A stretch of DNA of 64,000 nt from Runella slithyformis DSM 19594 (GTDB lineage: Bacteria > Bacteroidota > Bacteroidia > Cytophagales > Spirosomataceae): contig NC_015703.1 in NCBI RefSeq assembly GCF_000218895.1, positions 1,239,501 to 1,303,500 of the forward strand. Direction: 5' to 3'. Shown here in pieces: positions 1 to 8,807 of the stretch (the first letter of the stretch is position 1; each line of letters opens with the position of its first letter). Made by a program: the position numbers and the translations under genes. The notes under the pieces were generated by a model. That model was not told the DNA's origin. It saw only the letters and a program-made list of their open reading frames with translations, and did not search any database.

Positions 1-262
1 AGGAGACGGTATCGGAAATACGGAATTTGATGTTCCTGACGTTGTAGGTAAAACGCTCGAAGATGCTGATTTTGTCCTGAAAGCCTCCAGCCTCAAACGT
101 GGACTTGTCATGCCGGTAGATGATCCTACCAAAGCCCCGGGAACGGTGGTACGACAAAACCCGGAAGCAGGGGCAGGAAATAAGATTCACGTCGGCGAGG
201 TGATAGACTTATGGGTAGTTGGCGGAACGCCGGATACGCAACCTGAACAACAGAATGAATAA
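1..262 (+). CDS. PASTA-domain protein, C-terminal fragment
   Basis: The 5' part lies outside the window. The visible frame ends in a PASTA repeat: 'VPDVVGKTLEDADFVL', then 'GTVVRQNPEAGAGNKIHVGEVIDLWV', the usual beta-alpha-beta pattern with a Q-P-x-x-G turn, followed by a short polar tail (GGTPDTQPEQQNE). In Bacteroidota such proteins usually have a short cytoplasmic part, one membrane segment and several PASTA repeats facing the periplasm; PASTA units bind peptidoglycan-like ligands in kinases and PBPs. Whether a kinase domain lies upstream cannot be seen. The stop overlaps the ATG of the next gene (255), so the two are probably co-translated. Confidence 0.8.
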   Translation, partial: GDGIGNTEFDVPDVVGKTLEDADFVLKASSLKRGLVMPVDDPTKAPGTVVRQNPEAGAGNKIHVGEVIDLWVVGGTPDTQPEQQNE

Positions 263-2201
263 TTTCAGAGGAGAAAGAACAACTCAATTTACCCTTACTG
301 CAAGCCCGATTTCCGTCAGTGGATATTTCTTATCGAATACTCATAATGTAGCTTTTTACCCAAAAAGGCTACATTTTATTTTGCTCTTTATGCTACTGAG
401 CTTTGCCGCTCAGGCCCAGCTCATTGGTTTTCCCGTTTCTCCGTCTCACCCGGTCACGAGTGCCAAAAACGCCCGCGTGCAAGCGGTTTCACTGCCTTTT
501 TTTGACGATTTTTCATTGGCGACCAACGGTGTTCCAACTCCTTCACTGTGGTTGCCGGGCGGCGGCACCTACGTCACTAACACCAATACCATCAATCAAC
601 CATCGGTCAATGTGGTCACGTTTGACGGAGCCAATGCAGCCGGCAGACCCTACAATTTGGTGAATCAAAATGCGCAGGGAAACAGCGATACGCTTACGTC
701 TCAGCCCATCAATTTGACAGGTATTACCGCTTCCGACTCCATTTACCTCAGTTTTTATTGGGAATTACGCGGCTTGGGAGAGTTTCCGGATGCGGACGAT
801 TCCTTGCGCGTGCAATTTTTAGATGATAAAGGGGTATGGAAAACCATTTGGAAAAAGGCAGGAGGAGTTCCTAATCCCAATGTTAACTACGTTCAACTTC
901 CCATTCGGAACGTTTCCTATTTTCACGCAAATGCTCAATTTCGTTTTCAGGCGTTTGCGCGTCAGTCCGGACAGTTTGATGCCTGGCATATTGATTACGT
1001 GTACCTTGATAAAAACCGTCGGTTGAACCGATACATTCAGGATGTGGCCGTGAGCCTGCCCGTCAGTTCTTTTTTGAAACGCTATTCCGCCATGCCGCTC
1101 AAACAGTACATGGTTCGCCCGGCGGCAGAAACGGCAGATTCGGTATCCACTCGTATCAATAACCTCCATAACGTCTTTAATTCCACGGCGTTTGCTTACT
1201 CGCTGAAGGATGCCCTGACCGGCAAAACGTTTCAAACCATTCTCCGAGACAATTCCGTCTTTATTGACCAATTCAGCTCACAGAATAAAAGCGTTAAGCC
1301 CGTGCCGATCAGCGTCGATACCAACGTCACCCAACGCCTTACGCTCGTCAATCGGTTTCAAATTTTAACTACTGACGACCGAAACCCCTCCATTCCGGGC
1401 ATTGATCTGCGCCGCAACGACAGTATTTCGGGCATAACGGTACTGGCTGATTACTACGCCTACGACGACGGAACGGCTGAATACGCCGTGTATATGAATC
1501 GTACCCTGGGGCGTACGGCCGTTCGGTACTTTTTGAATAAACCGGACGTGGTATCGGGGGTCCGCATGAACATTGTGCCTATTTTAAAAGATCTCACCGG
1601 ACAATCCATCACTGTACAGGTATGGAGCAATAAAGACGGACGCCCCGGCACGCTCCTACAGCAAAAATCCTTTAATGTGCAGTATGCTGCCGCCCGCAAC
1701 GGTTTCATCGAATTTCCGTTTGATTACGGCGTGGCCGTCAGAGATACCTTTTATGTGGGCTGGCTTCAGATAGGTCAGGACGGTATCGCGGTAGGATTGG
1801 ACCGAAATACGCAGCGTCAGGACCAGATATTTGTTAATTTAGGACAGGAGTGGGTTCCGTATACTTCGTTTCAAAACGACCCGAATCTCGCTTATTTTCA
1901 AGGCAGTCTGCAAATTCGCCCCGTCATGGGCGGCAAAGCCCTGCCTCCCATCACATCAGTGGAGCCCGAAAAAACGACCGTTTGGGAAGTATTTCCAAAC
2001 CCCTCTGCCGGGGTGATTCACTGGACGTCCGACGAAATCAGTCGTATTGACGTTTTTCACCTAAACGGCGCGTTGGTCAGGCAACAAGCCGTACTGTCAA
2101 ATAAAACGCTGGATCTGTCAGAATTGCCCAATGGCCTTTATTTGATTCGATTATCCAATGAAGAGAAAACCGTTGTGAAGAAAATTTTGTTGCAACGATG
2201 A
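255..2201 (+). CDS. Secreted protein with T9SS type A sorting domain
   Basis: A protein of 648 residues from the ATG at 255, which overlaps the stop of the PASTA gene by 8 bp. A hydrophobic export signal ends in 'LSFAAQAQ' near residue 54. The n-region before it is unusually long, and no closer ATG, GTG or TTG is seen that would give a complete signal peptide. The body looks like beta-sandwich modules with no enzyme motif that I recognise. The last 75 residues are a typical type IX secretion sorting domain: 'EVFPNPSAGVI', then 'IDVFHLNGALV', 'LDLSELPNGLYLIRL' and a basic end (KKILLQR). This domain sends the protein through the T9SS to the cell surface or medium. Function of the passenger is unknown. 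Confidence 0.8.
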   Translation: MNNFRGERTTQFTLTASPISVSGYFLSNTHNVAFYPKRLHFILLFMLLSFAAQAQLIGFPVSPSHPVTSAKNARVQAVSLPFFDDFSLATNGVPTPSLWLPGGGTYVTNTNTINQPSVNVVTFDGANAAGRPYNLVNQNAQGNSDTLTSQPINLTGITASDSIYLSFYWELRGLGEFPDADDSLRVQFLDDKGVWKTIWKKAGGVPNPNVNYVQLPIRNVSYFHANAQFRFQAFARQSGQFDAWHIDYVYLDKNRRLNRYIQDVAVSLPVSSFLKRYSAMPLKQYMVRPAAETADSVSTRINNLHNVFNSTAFAYSLKDALTGKTFQTILRDNSVFIDQFSSQNKSVKPVPISVDTNVTQRLTLVNRFQILTTDDRNPSIPGIDLRRNDSISGITVLADYYAYDDGTAEYAVYMNRTLGRTAVRYFLNKPDVVSGVRMNIVPILKDLTGQSITVQVWSNKDGRPGTLLQQKSFNVQYAAARNGFIEFPFDYGVAVRDTFYVGWLQIGQDGIAVGLDRNTQRQDQIFVNLGQEWVPYTSFQNDPNLAYFQGSLQIRPVMGGKALPPITSVEPEKTTVWEVFPNPSAGVIHWTSDEISRIDVFHLNGALVRQQAVLSNKTLDLSELPNGLYLIRLSNEEKTVVKKILLQR

Positions 2202-2290
2202 GATGGAATAGCCATTGAGTTACATTTTTTACCATCTTTGGCCCCGGTTCCCGTTCCTCACATCTATTTACTTAACATCAAGCTATCAAA

Positions 2291-2587
2291 ATGGATATCA
2301 CCGTAGAAGAATTAAAACAACGCATTGAAAGCGGCGAAAAAATCAACCTCATCGACGTACGTGAAGACTACGAATACGAAGATGACAACATCGGAGGACT
2401 GCTTATCCCATTGGGCGAACTTCCTCACCGCATCAGTGAAATTGAAGAACTCAGAGACGAAGAAATTTTGGTGCATTGCCGTTCGGGCAAACGCAGCGAA
2501 ACCGCCCAACGGTTTATGCAAAGCCAGGGTTTCACCAACGTTCGCAACGTCATTGGCGGTATGTTAGCTTACCGCGATCTGGACTGA
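2291..2587 (+). CDS. Rhodanese-like domain protein
   Basis: A single rhodanese domain, 98 residues, cytoplasmic (no signal peptide). The N-terminal 'INLIDVREDYEYE' is the CH2A-like motif, and the active-site loop is 'HCRSGKRS' with the candidate catalytic Cys63, six residues long as in sulfurtransferases rather than the seven of Cdc25-type phosphatases. It ends with 'VIGGMLAYR', equivalent to the usual 'L.GG..AW'. It would move sulfane sulfur or persulfide; the acceptor is unknown. It stands alone between a T9SS cargo gene and the convergent frr operon. Confidence 0.88.
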   Translation: MDITVEELKQRIESGEKINLIDVREDYEYEDDNIGGLLIPLGELPHRISEIEELRDEEILVHCRSGKRSETAQRFMQSQGFTNVRNVIGGMLAYRDLD

Positions 2588-2601
2588 TTTTGATTCAGCA
2601 G

Positions 2602-2629
2602 TCAGTAGTGAGTAGTCAGTAGTGAGTAA
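2602..2629. repeat. Two-copy 14-bp tandem repeat
   Basis: TCAGTAGTGAGTAG at 2602-2615 is followed directly by TCAGTAGTGAGTAA at 2616-2629, between the convergent rhodanese and frr genes. Related letters occur again inverted nearby (CTCACTACCGGCTACT, about 2645-2660), so the pair may also fold into a loose hairpin that serves as terminator. Confidence 0.5.
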
Positions 2630-2673
2630 TAAGGAATTCTTCTGTCTCACTACCGGCTACTCAAGACAAATGA

Positions 2674-3234
2674 TTATACCGACATAATATCCTGCTCTTT
2701 GGCGGAAAATATCTGATCTACTTTGGCGATAAAACCGTCGGTTAATTTCTGAACGCGCTCTTCCCCGATCTTCACTTCATCTTCCGACACGCCTTCTTTG
2801 GTCAATTTACGAATATCGCCGTTGGTGCTTTGACGGATGTTCCGAATGTTTACCTTCGCGGTTTCGATTTCCTGCTTTACACGTTTTACCAAATCGCGAC
2901 GGCGTTCTTCGGTCAACATCGGAATACTGAGGCGAATATTTTCCCCGTCGTTGTTGGGCGACAATCCAATGTTGCTGTTTCGGATGGCTTTTTCTACCTC
3001 TCCGATCAGTTTTTTCTCAAACGGTTTGATGGTAATCGTACGCGCATCGGGGGTGGTAATGGAGGCCACATTGTTCAGCGGTGACATTACTCCGTAGTAT
3101 TCCACCTGAATTCCGTCCAACATCGACGGTGAGGCTTTTCCCGCGCGGATCTTTGCTAACTCGATGGTCAAGTGCTTGATGGCCCGGTCCATCGTATCTT
3201 TGGCGTCTTCGAGATAAAATTCGACTTCTTCCAT
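2674..3234 (-). CDS. frr: Ribosome recycling factor
   Basis: Full-length RRF (186 aa, the usual size). It works with EF-G to split the post-termination ribosome. Typical family segments are present: 'LAKIRAGKASPSMLDGIQVEYYG' near residues 27-49, 'ITTPDARTITIKPFEK' near 59-74, 'NSNIGLSPNNDGENIRLSIPMLTEERR' and the 'VRNIRQ.ND'-like 'VNIRNIRQSTNGDIRKL'. It is the last gene of the operon pyrH - ATPase - PD-(D/E)XK-like - frr, only 10 bp after the preceding stop, so its expression probably depends on reading through the two inserted genes. Confidence 0.98.
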   Translation of the reverse strand: MEEVEFYLEDAKDTMDRAIKHLTIELAKIRAGKASPSMLDGIQVEYYGVMSPLNNVASITTPDARTITIKPFEKKLIGEVEKAIRNSNIGLSPNNDGENIRLSIPMLTEERRRDLVKRVKQEIETAKVNIRNIRQSTNGDIRKLTKEGVSEDEVKIGEERVQKLTDGFIAKVDQIFSAKEQDIMSV

Positions 3235-3244
3235 TGTTACTTTA

Positions 3245-3745
3245 TTAAATCGTTTCTTTGTGAGGTGTACTTTGTATTTGAATAAGGTCTGTGATTTTAC
3301 TATTTTTTACATTTACTGCAAATTTAGTTTTTTTCAAAAAGCTTAGCAGTGCTTCTTTTTTTTGGTTGATGATTCGCATCGGCGGTGTCTTGGTCTGGAC
3401 AATGCGGCATCGAAACGAAAAATCAGTCAATTTTGGATAAAGAATCTCAATGGCCGATTGTATTTGCTCAATCGCATCCCCTAAATTCCCTCCTTTCAAT
3501 TCCACAAAATACGCTGTCTTCCCTCCTTCCTTCTCACAAGCCAAAAACAGAAAATCACATTTTTTTTGACTGTCCGATGGTATCAGGCAACCGTCTACTT
3601 TTAATTTAACCACCCATCGTTGATTCGGGTTTTCCAAGCGGTATTCCGAAATAGCCCCGCTGTCTTTAGCCACAAAAACTTTATTCGTTCCTGCCAGAAG
3701 TTCACATTCCGGCTTTTCATGAAAAGGGTTACATTTCAGACTCAT
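3245..3745 (-). CDS. Putative PD-(D/E)XK-fold nuclease-like protein, ATPase partner
   Basis: A protein of 166 aa, not assigned to a named family by me. The centre fits a PD-(D/E)XK nuclease core: 'KKCDFLFLAC' supplies Asp64, 'AYFVELKG' supplies Glu82-x-Lys84 on the next strand, and Gln94 in 'AIEQIQSAI' sits on the following helix, as in many endonucleases of this fold. The N-terminus has several Cys residues (Cys5, Cys14). Its ATG overlaps the stop of the ATPase gene by 4 bp (ATGA), so the two are translationally coupled and probably form a complex. A nuclease role is inference; a structural or inactive relative is possible. Confidence 0.65.
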   Translation of the reverse strand: MSLKCNPFHEKPECELLAGTNKVFVAKDSGAISEYRLENPNQRWVVKLKVDGCLIPSDSQKKCDFLFLACEKEGGKTAYFVELKGGNLGDAIEQIQSAIEILYPKLTDFSFRCRIVQTKTPPMRIINQKKEALLSFLKKTKFAVNVKNSKITDLIQIQSTPHKETI

Positions 3746-5061
3746 TGATTGTATTGAATTTCAAGCAATTCGTCAAATTTGGTCATGATGTCGTTGGATA
3801 CATTATCTAACAGGTCGTGCTCAATTTGCTGTAATTCAGGATTAAGAATCGGTTTGATTTCTCCATTTTCCATGTATCCCACAAAGACCCGGGCAGGATC
3901 AACCCACAGAAGCGGATCAACGATCTTACCCACCGCCTCTTTGTTTTTCTCCATCTGCCCCACCGTATAGGCTTTGAGCAGGTTGTTCAATGACGCCAAA
4001 ATGTACGGACTATGCGTAGTAAGCAATACCTGATTGCCTTGTTGATTGACTAACAAAGAAATCAAATATGTTAAATCCCGCTGCGCTTCGGGGAAAAGGT
4101 GCGCTTCGGGCTCTTCGATGATGATTGAAGGTTTTCTTTCCTCTTTTAGAAAATAAAGAACTACCAGTAATATCCACAATGATTCTTGCTGCCCGGATGA
4201 AGCTTCTTTTAAATCAATCAGTTGATTCTCAACTAATATCTGAGGAATAAAGCTTTTTTCTTTTTCTTCAAAATTGACATTTTCAAATCTCACTTCGCCT
4301 TTTAAAACATTCTTAAGCAATGATTTGAGTGTACTATCTTCCGTTGAATCTGTAAAATACCTATTTCTATTTTTTTGAATATTACCTGAAATATCTTGTA
4401 AGAGAGAATAAAATTTATCTAAAAACCCATCATCTCTTACCTGAGCGGTACTGTTTAATCCTACCCTGTAATCTCTTGCCAGTGCATATATAATTCTGGC
4501 AGCGGGTATAAATATATTTTCTTGATTAACAAGTTTATTTGCTTCTAAAATTTTTTTGATCTCAAAACTTAAACTTCTGGCAATCAACAATCTGTCATCT
4601 TTATTTTTAGAAGCATTAAAATTAGTTTTTGCCTCCTCATAAATAAGATTTAAGCTTTCCAACAATATTTTTAAATTATCTGAAACTGTAACTTGCTTAT
4701 TTAGCCCAACTATTATACTCAATTGATCTGTGTAGTATAAAGATATTTGAGTATTATTTGTAAATAAATTGTCCGCAAATTCCAAATTTTGAAAGTAAGC
4801 ACTCAAAGCTTTTTTACTTTTCGAAGAATCATCTTTCTGAAGTCTATCTTTCGGTATTAAACTTTCAAAAAAATGGTGAATACCAAATAAATCTCCAGGG
4901 TAATAGTTTACAAGAAAGTTCGGAAATTCTCTAAAAAACCACACCAACTTTGCCAGCGTGCTCTTCCCCGAAGCCTGTGGGCCAATGAAAATCATGTAAT
5001 CTTTGATATCCAAAGACACGTCTTTCAATGGCCCCAAATTTTTGACTTCAATGCGTTGCAT
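3742..5061 (-). CDS. AAA/ABC-type ATPase of the OLD-like (AAA_21) group
   Basis: A protein of 439 aa with a complete ABC-like head: Walker A 'GPQASGKST' (27-35), the 'FIPAAR' element (184-189) common in OLD-type ATPases, the signature 'SSGQQ' (288-292), Walker B 'SIIIEEPEAHLFP' (312-324) and the H-loop 'LLTTHSPYIL' (His350). The C-terminus has no TOPRIM domain, so this is the ATPase half of a two-gene arrangement, with the nuclease-like 166-aa protein as partner. The middle (about 4200-4900) is clearly richer in A+T than neighbouring genes, as in acquired DNA. Start lies 3 bp after the pyrH stop. Two-gene ATPase plus nuclease units are frequent anti-phage modules (Gabija, Septu, PARIS); that role here is inference. 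Confidence 0.85.
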   Translation of the reverse strand: MQRIEVKNLGPLKDVSLDIKDYMIFIGPQASGKSTLAKLVWFFREFPNFLVNYYPGDLFGIHHFFESLIPKDRLQKDDSSKSKKALSAYFQNLEFADNLFTNNTQISLYYTDQLSIIVGLNKQVTVSDNLKILLESLNLIYEEAKTNFNASKNKDDRLLIARSLSFEIKKILEANKLVNQENIFIPAARIIYALARDYRVGLNSTAQVRDDGFLDKFYSLLQDISGNIQKNRNRYFTDSTEDSTLKSLLKNVLKGEVRFENVNFEEKEKSFIPQILVENQLIDLKEASSGQQESLWILLVVLYFLKEERKPSIIIEEPEAHLFPEAQRDLTYLISLLVNQQGNQVLLTTHSPYILASLNNLLKAYTVGQMEKNKEAVGKIVDPLLWVDPARVFVGYMENGEIKPILNPELQQIEHDLLDNVSNDIMTKFDELLEIQYNQ

Positions 5062-5064
5062 ATT

Positions 5065-5787
5065 CTATTCGTTCGTCACCAGGGTCCCTACTGATTCGCC
5101 GTTGATGAGGCGCAGCAGATTGCCGGGTTTGTTCATGTCAAAAACGATGATCGGCAGGTCGTTTTCCTTACAGAGCGCAAAAGCCGTCAAATCCATGATC
5201 TTCAGGTTCTTAGCCAATGCTTCATCGTATGATATCTTTTCGTAGCGGGTGGCCGTTGGGTCTTTTTCGGGGTCAGCGGTATATATACCGTCTACGCGGG
5301 TGCCTTTCAGGACGGCATCAGCGTTGATCTCAATGGCGCGCAGCGCACCGGCCGAATCGGTGGTAAAATATGGGTTTCCCGTACCGGCTCCGAAAATCAC
5401 AATGCGGCCTTTCTCCAGGTGGCGCACCGCCCGACGGCGAATCATCGGCTCCGCGACCTGCTCCATTTTGATGGCGGAAAGCAGGCGGGTAACCATACCG
5501 AATTTTTCCAGCGAACTCTGAATCGCCATGCTGTTGATGACCGTTGCCAACATTCCCATGTGGTCACCCTGTACCCGGTCAATGCCCGATTTCTCTACCG
5601 AAGCTCCGCGAAATATATTTCCTCCCCCAATCACCACCGCCACCTGCACGCCCCTATCCACGATTGTTTTTACTTCCTGCGCAAATTGCTGAAGAATGTC
5701 AAAATCGATCACTTGCTTTTTGTCAGCTCCACTGAGGGCTTCGCCGCTGAGTTTGAGAAGAATTCGTTTATATTTAGGTTGAGACAT
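5065..5787 (-). CDS. pyrH: UMP kinase (uridylate kinase)
   Basis: Full-length bacterial PyrH (240 aa), which phosphorylates UMP to UDP with ATP in the cytoplasm and feeds all pyrimidine nucleotide synthesis. It shows '[11 protein letters not shown]' (8-18), '[13 protein letters not shown]' , '[14 protein letters not shown]', the '[20 protein letters not shown]' UMP/ATP loop and '[19 protein letters not shown]'-like sequence. In most bacteria pyrH is followed directly by frr; here two foreign-looking genes lie between them, with pyrH being the first gene of the operon. Confidence 0.98.
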   Translation of the reverse strand: MSQPKYKRILLKLSGEALSGADKKQVIDFDILQQFAQEVKTIVDRGVQVAVVIGGGNIFRGASVEKSGIDRVQGDHMGMLATVINSMAIQSSLEKFGMVTRLLSAIKMEQVAEPMIRRRAVRHLEKGRIVIFGAGTGNPYFTTDSAGALRAIEINADAVLKGTRVDGIYTADPEKDPTATRYEKISYDEALAKNLKIMDLTAFALCKENDLPIIVFDMNKPGNLLRLINGESVGTLVTNE

Positions 5788-5851
5788 GGTATATTAGTTG
5801 GTTTTTGTTGTGCAATGTAGGTTCATAACGTTTGTGAAAGGAATTCCCTTT

Positions 5852-6352
5852 TTATTCAAATTCAATGAGTGTCCGGTTTTTATCGACCGTATCGCCTTTG
5901 TTTATTTTAATACTTTTTACCACTCCTTCCCCCGGTGATTTGAGGGCGTTTTCCATTTTCATGGCCACCAACACGAGTACAATGTCTCCCGCTTTTACCG
6001 TATCTCCTACCTGTACTTTGATGTCCCAGATGAGCCCGGGCATGGGGGCCTTGAGGTGGTTGACCTTGTTTTTTGCAGCACCGGTCATGCCCATTTTCTC
6101 CAACAATACATCGAACCGATCTTTAGCCGTAACCGTATAGGTGCTTTGGTTGATTTTTAATTTAAAGCTTTTTTCGGCATAATCGGCCTCAATGACTTCG
6201 GCGTTGTAGGAGCGTCCGTTTTGAAGAATATGAAAACGTCCGTTGTCCAGCGCGACCAAATCCCACTGAAACGGCTGACCGTTCAGGAGCGTTTGCCCTT
6301 TCGTTGACTCAATGTCGACCGTTTGCTGTTCGTTGATGGTTACTTTTAGCAT
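5852..6352 (-). CDS. Biotinyl/lipoyl carrier protein of a carboxylase
   Basis: A protein of 166 aa whose C-terminal 70 residues are a biotin carboxyl carrier domain: 'APMPGLIWDIKVQVGDTVKAGD' and the attachment site 'AMKMEN' with Lys132 as the probable biotinylated residue, then 'GVVKSIKINKGDTVDKN'. The first 90 residues resemble the BC-CCP linker region of acyl-CoA carboxylases. It would carry carboxybiotin between biotin carboxylase and carboxyltransferase, most likely of an acetyl- or propionyl-CoA carboxylase encoded elsewhere, as no partner subunit is next to it. Its size and lack of an AccB-like N-terminus argue against AccB itself. Confidence 0.88.
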   Translation of the reverse strand: MLKVTINEQQTVDIESTKGQTLLNGQPFQWDLVALDNGRFHILQNGRSYNAEVIEADYAEKSFKLKINQSTYTVTAKDRFDVLLEKMGMTGAAKNKVNHLKAPMPGLIWDIKVQVGDTVKAGDIVLVLVAMKMENALKSPGEGVVKSIKINKGDTVDKNRTLIEFE

Positions 6353-6392
6353 ACAATTACATAGTATAGATTAAGAGGAAAGGTAGTGCGTA

Positions 6393-7304
6393 TTAATTTT
6401 TGGCCACCACGAGCCGCTCCCGACGATTCACCAGATAGATGCCCGTCAGAATGATTCCCATGCCAAGGTATTGCTGAAAACTGATGCGTTCGCCGTCAAA
6501 TATCCCCCAACTGATGGCGATGATCGGAATCAGGTACGTGACCGAGGCCGCAAACAGGCCCGAGGCCAACTGAACAATCCGATTAAACAGCACCGACGCC
6601 AAGCCCGAACCAACTACCCCCAACGTCAATAAAATAAGAGTGGGTTGGAGATTTTCAGCAACGGTTATCTTGGGAAAGAAATCGGTAAAAAGCAGGATAA
6701 CAAAGGAAATGGGCCCCGTGAACGCAAATGTCCAGGAGGTCATGGCCAATGAAGGCAGATGGCTCAAATGCCGTGAAATGGTATTAATGTTGATACCATA
6801 CATGACGGTAGCCAGCAAAATCAGAAAAGCGTACGGATTGGCAATATTCAATGCCCCGGCCCCTTTGGAGAAAATCAGGAAAGACGACCCCACTAACCCC
6901 AGCAAAATTCCAATGATCTGCACCGGGCGGCGCGGCTGCGCAAAAAATAACACCCCGATCACGAGCGTAAAGAGCGGGCTGAGCGAGTTCAGCATTCCGG
7001 ACAGCGAACTGTTCAGCTTTGTGCCGGCCAAGGCAAACAAAAATGCAGGAATGACAAACCCGGTCAGGGAAGAAACCAACAAATACGGAAAACGGTCAAA
7101 GGGAATCTGACGGCGGGAGGAAATCATGATCGGCACAAAAAACAACGAAGCCAGAAACAATCGGCCCGCCGCTACTTCCGTCACACTGAAAGTAATCAGG
7201 CTTTTTTTGATCAAAATGAACGATGTTCCCCACGTAAGGGCTACCAACACCAACAGAATCCACGCCTGAATAGGACTTTTGGAAGAATCGTTCACGTCTG
7301 ACAT
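6393..7304 (-). CDS. EamA (DMT superfamily) transporter
   Basis: An inner-membrane protein of 303 aa with about ten hydrophobic segments in two repeats, each starting with an EamA-like motif ('LVLVALTWGTSFILIKKSL' near the N-terminus and 'VMYGININTISRHL' in the second half). It ends 'GIILTGIYLVNRRERL', the usual C-terminal helix and basic tail. Such proteins export or import small metabolites; substrate cannot be told. I placed the start at the ATG at 7304 (MSDVNDSSK); the longer frame would begin at a TTG at 7328. Confidence 0.9.
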   Translation of the reverse strand: MSDVNDSSKSPIQAWILLVLVALTWGTSFILIKKSLITFSVTEVAAGRLFLASLFFVPIMISSRRQIPFDRFPYLLVSSLTGFVIPAFLFALAGTKLNSSLSGMLNSLSPLFTLVIGVLFFAQPRRPVQIIGILLGLVGSSFLIFSKGAGALNIANPYAFLILLATVMYGININTISRHLSHLPSLAMTSWTFAFTGPISFVILLFTDFFPKITVAENLQPTLILLTLGVVGSGLASVLFNRIVQLASGLFAASVTYLIPIIAISWGIFDGERISFQQYLGMGIILTGIYLVNRRERLVVAKN

Positions 7305-7376
7305 AATTAATGTTAACCCCAATGGCAAAACCTATACCGACGGTATTTTCATTTTGCCCCCGCAAAAATAGTGGGT

Positions 7377-8663
7377 TTATTTGATTTCAACGTGCTTATC
7401 GGCAAAGTTCATGTATTGTTCCCAATCATACCGCAAAATATCATGTTTCCCTTCCCGAATATGGTATCCGATGGTTTGTCCAACCGGACTGTTAGGCATT
7501 GGCATCGTGGTGGTGCCTAATCCCGTTTTTTTGTACAATTGATACACTTTCTCGGCTTCAACCGCCCCCAAAAACTCGCCTTTGGGGTCCGCCCATGTAT
7601 CTTCGGTGGCACTCGCCACGTACAGCGGGCGCGGGGCCATGAGTGCCAATAACTCGTGTTGATCAACGGGCAACTCACTCACGGCCTTGTTGTATTTTTT
7701 GTAGTTGGCACAAAACCAGTGCGGAAATTGGGTGTTGAGATGCTCGACTGTTTCGCCGATCCACCGCCGCGACAGTGCCGCACCGCCTTCTCCTGAATCG
7801 TTAGAAATGACGATGCTAAAACGGGGGTCTTCGGCCGCTGCCCACAAGGTGGCTTTTCCGATGCGCGAGTGTCCTACGGCAATGAGTTTCTTTCTGTCGA
7901 TTTGAGCCTCGTTTTGAATTAAATAATCTGCCATGCGGCTCATACTCCACGCCCACACACCGATAGCGCTCCATTTTTCGCGTTGCTCGGGCGTCAGAAC
8001 TGAGCGTAGGCCCATTTTCCATCCTTCGGCGTGGTCGGCTTCCAGATCGCCGTAGTAGGCCGTGGCTACCGCGTAACCGCGGGCGATGATAGCTTCCATC
8101 GGCCATCGCCGTTCGGCAATGCCGCGGGACGCCTCCGTGGCGCGGTTGTTTGCAAAGGTTTTATCAAAACCCGAATTGACCCAATTCTCGGTCACAAATA
8201 CGTCTTTCTCGTGCGTAGCGGTATGATTTCCCGTAAAATTAAGACTGACGAAAACGGGCGCTTTCTGAACATTTTTGGGGAGATAGAGCAATATATTCAG
8301 CGCCAATGTCGGCGAGATTTCGGGAAATCGCAGGGTGATCTGTTTGGAAACGGCCTTACCGCCTAAAGCATTTTCGTTGACCGACCTGACTTCCGATGTA
8401 ATTTTGACCGGTCCCGGAAATGGATTGACCCCGTAGACATTTTCCGCAAACAGTTTTAACACCGCAGGGCGGCCCGTTTTCTCCCAAGCTTCTTTTGATT
8501 TGATGGGCTTGCCGTTGGGCAGCACCAACGGGTCAGGTAATGTATACGCCGGCATTTTTGACTCGTCATAATTGACGGGAATCTTTTGCGCTAACGCATT
8601 GAACGCAATCATTCCACCTAAAAGGGTGTAAATTATGGCCTTATTTGTGGATAACTTGTGCAT
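7377..8663 (-). CDS. CE15-like glucuronoyl esterase / alpha-beta hydrolase
   Basis: A secreted hydrolase (428 aa) with a signal peptide ending 'AFNALAQ' (about residue 26). The nucleophile elbow is 'GHSRIGK' with Ser266, the form used by bacterial glucuronoyl esterases of family CE15, and the candidate catalytic His407 lies in 'REGKHDIL'. 'LMAPRPLYVASATEDTWADP' supplies the region of the acid residue. CE15 enzymes cleave the ester between lignin alcohols and glucuronic acid on xylan. No polysaccharide locus surrounds it, so the substrate is an inference from family. It is divergent from the tricorn-like protease gene, sharing a 144-bp promoter region. Confidence 0.85.
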   Translation of the reverse strand: MHKLSTNKAIIYTLLGGMIAFNALAQKIPVNYDESKMPAYTLPDPLVLPNGKPIKSKEAWEKTGRPAVLKLFAENVYGVNPFPGPVKITSEVRSVNENALGGKAVSKQITLRFPEISPTLALNILLYLPKNVQKAPVFVSLNFTGNHTATHEKDVFVTENWVNSGFDKTFANNRATEASRGIAERRWPMEAIIARGYAVATAYYGDLEADHAEGWKMGLRSVLTPEQREKWSAIGVWAWSMSRMADYLIQNEAQIDRKKLIAVGHSRIGKATLWAAAEDPRFSIVISNDSGEGGAALSRRWIGETVEHLNTQFPHWFCANYKKYNKAVSELPVDQHELLALMAPRPLYVASATEDTWADPKGEFLGAVEAEKVYQLYKKTGLGTTTMPMPNSPVGQTIGYHIREGKHDILRYDWEQYMNFADKHVEIK

Positions 8664-8730
8664 AAGTGTCTGTTTTTGGGTATAACTTTTCTACCTTTTG
8701 AATTACCTCTTTTTTACCCAAAGACTGCGG

Positions 8731-8762
8731 TTGCAGGATTCTATTGTTTTTAGGTAACTTTG
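8731..8762 (+). promoter_or_regulatory. Bacteroidota-type promoter of the tricorn-like gene
   Basis: TAACTTTG at 8755-8762 is an exact match to the -7 consensus TAnnTTTG of the Bacteroidota primary sigma factor, with TTG at 8731-8733 as -33 element, 21 bp upstream. Transcription would begin near 8769. This excludes the TTG at 8760 as the start codon of the gene and supports the GTG at 8808. Confidence 0.65.
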
Positions 8763-8807
8763 GCAAAGTTTTACACTTCATTTATCCATTTTAATCCCGA
8801 CATCATT

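Noticed and set aside
8760-8807. TTG start for the tricorn-like protease
   Set aside because: The TTG at 8760-8762 is part of the -7 element TAACTTTG, so it cannot be in the mRNA.
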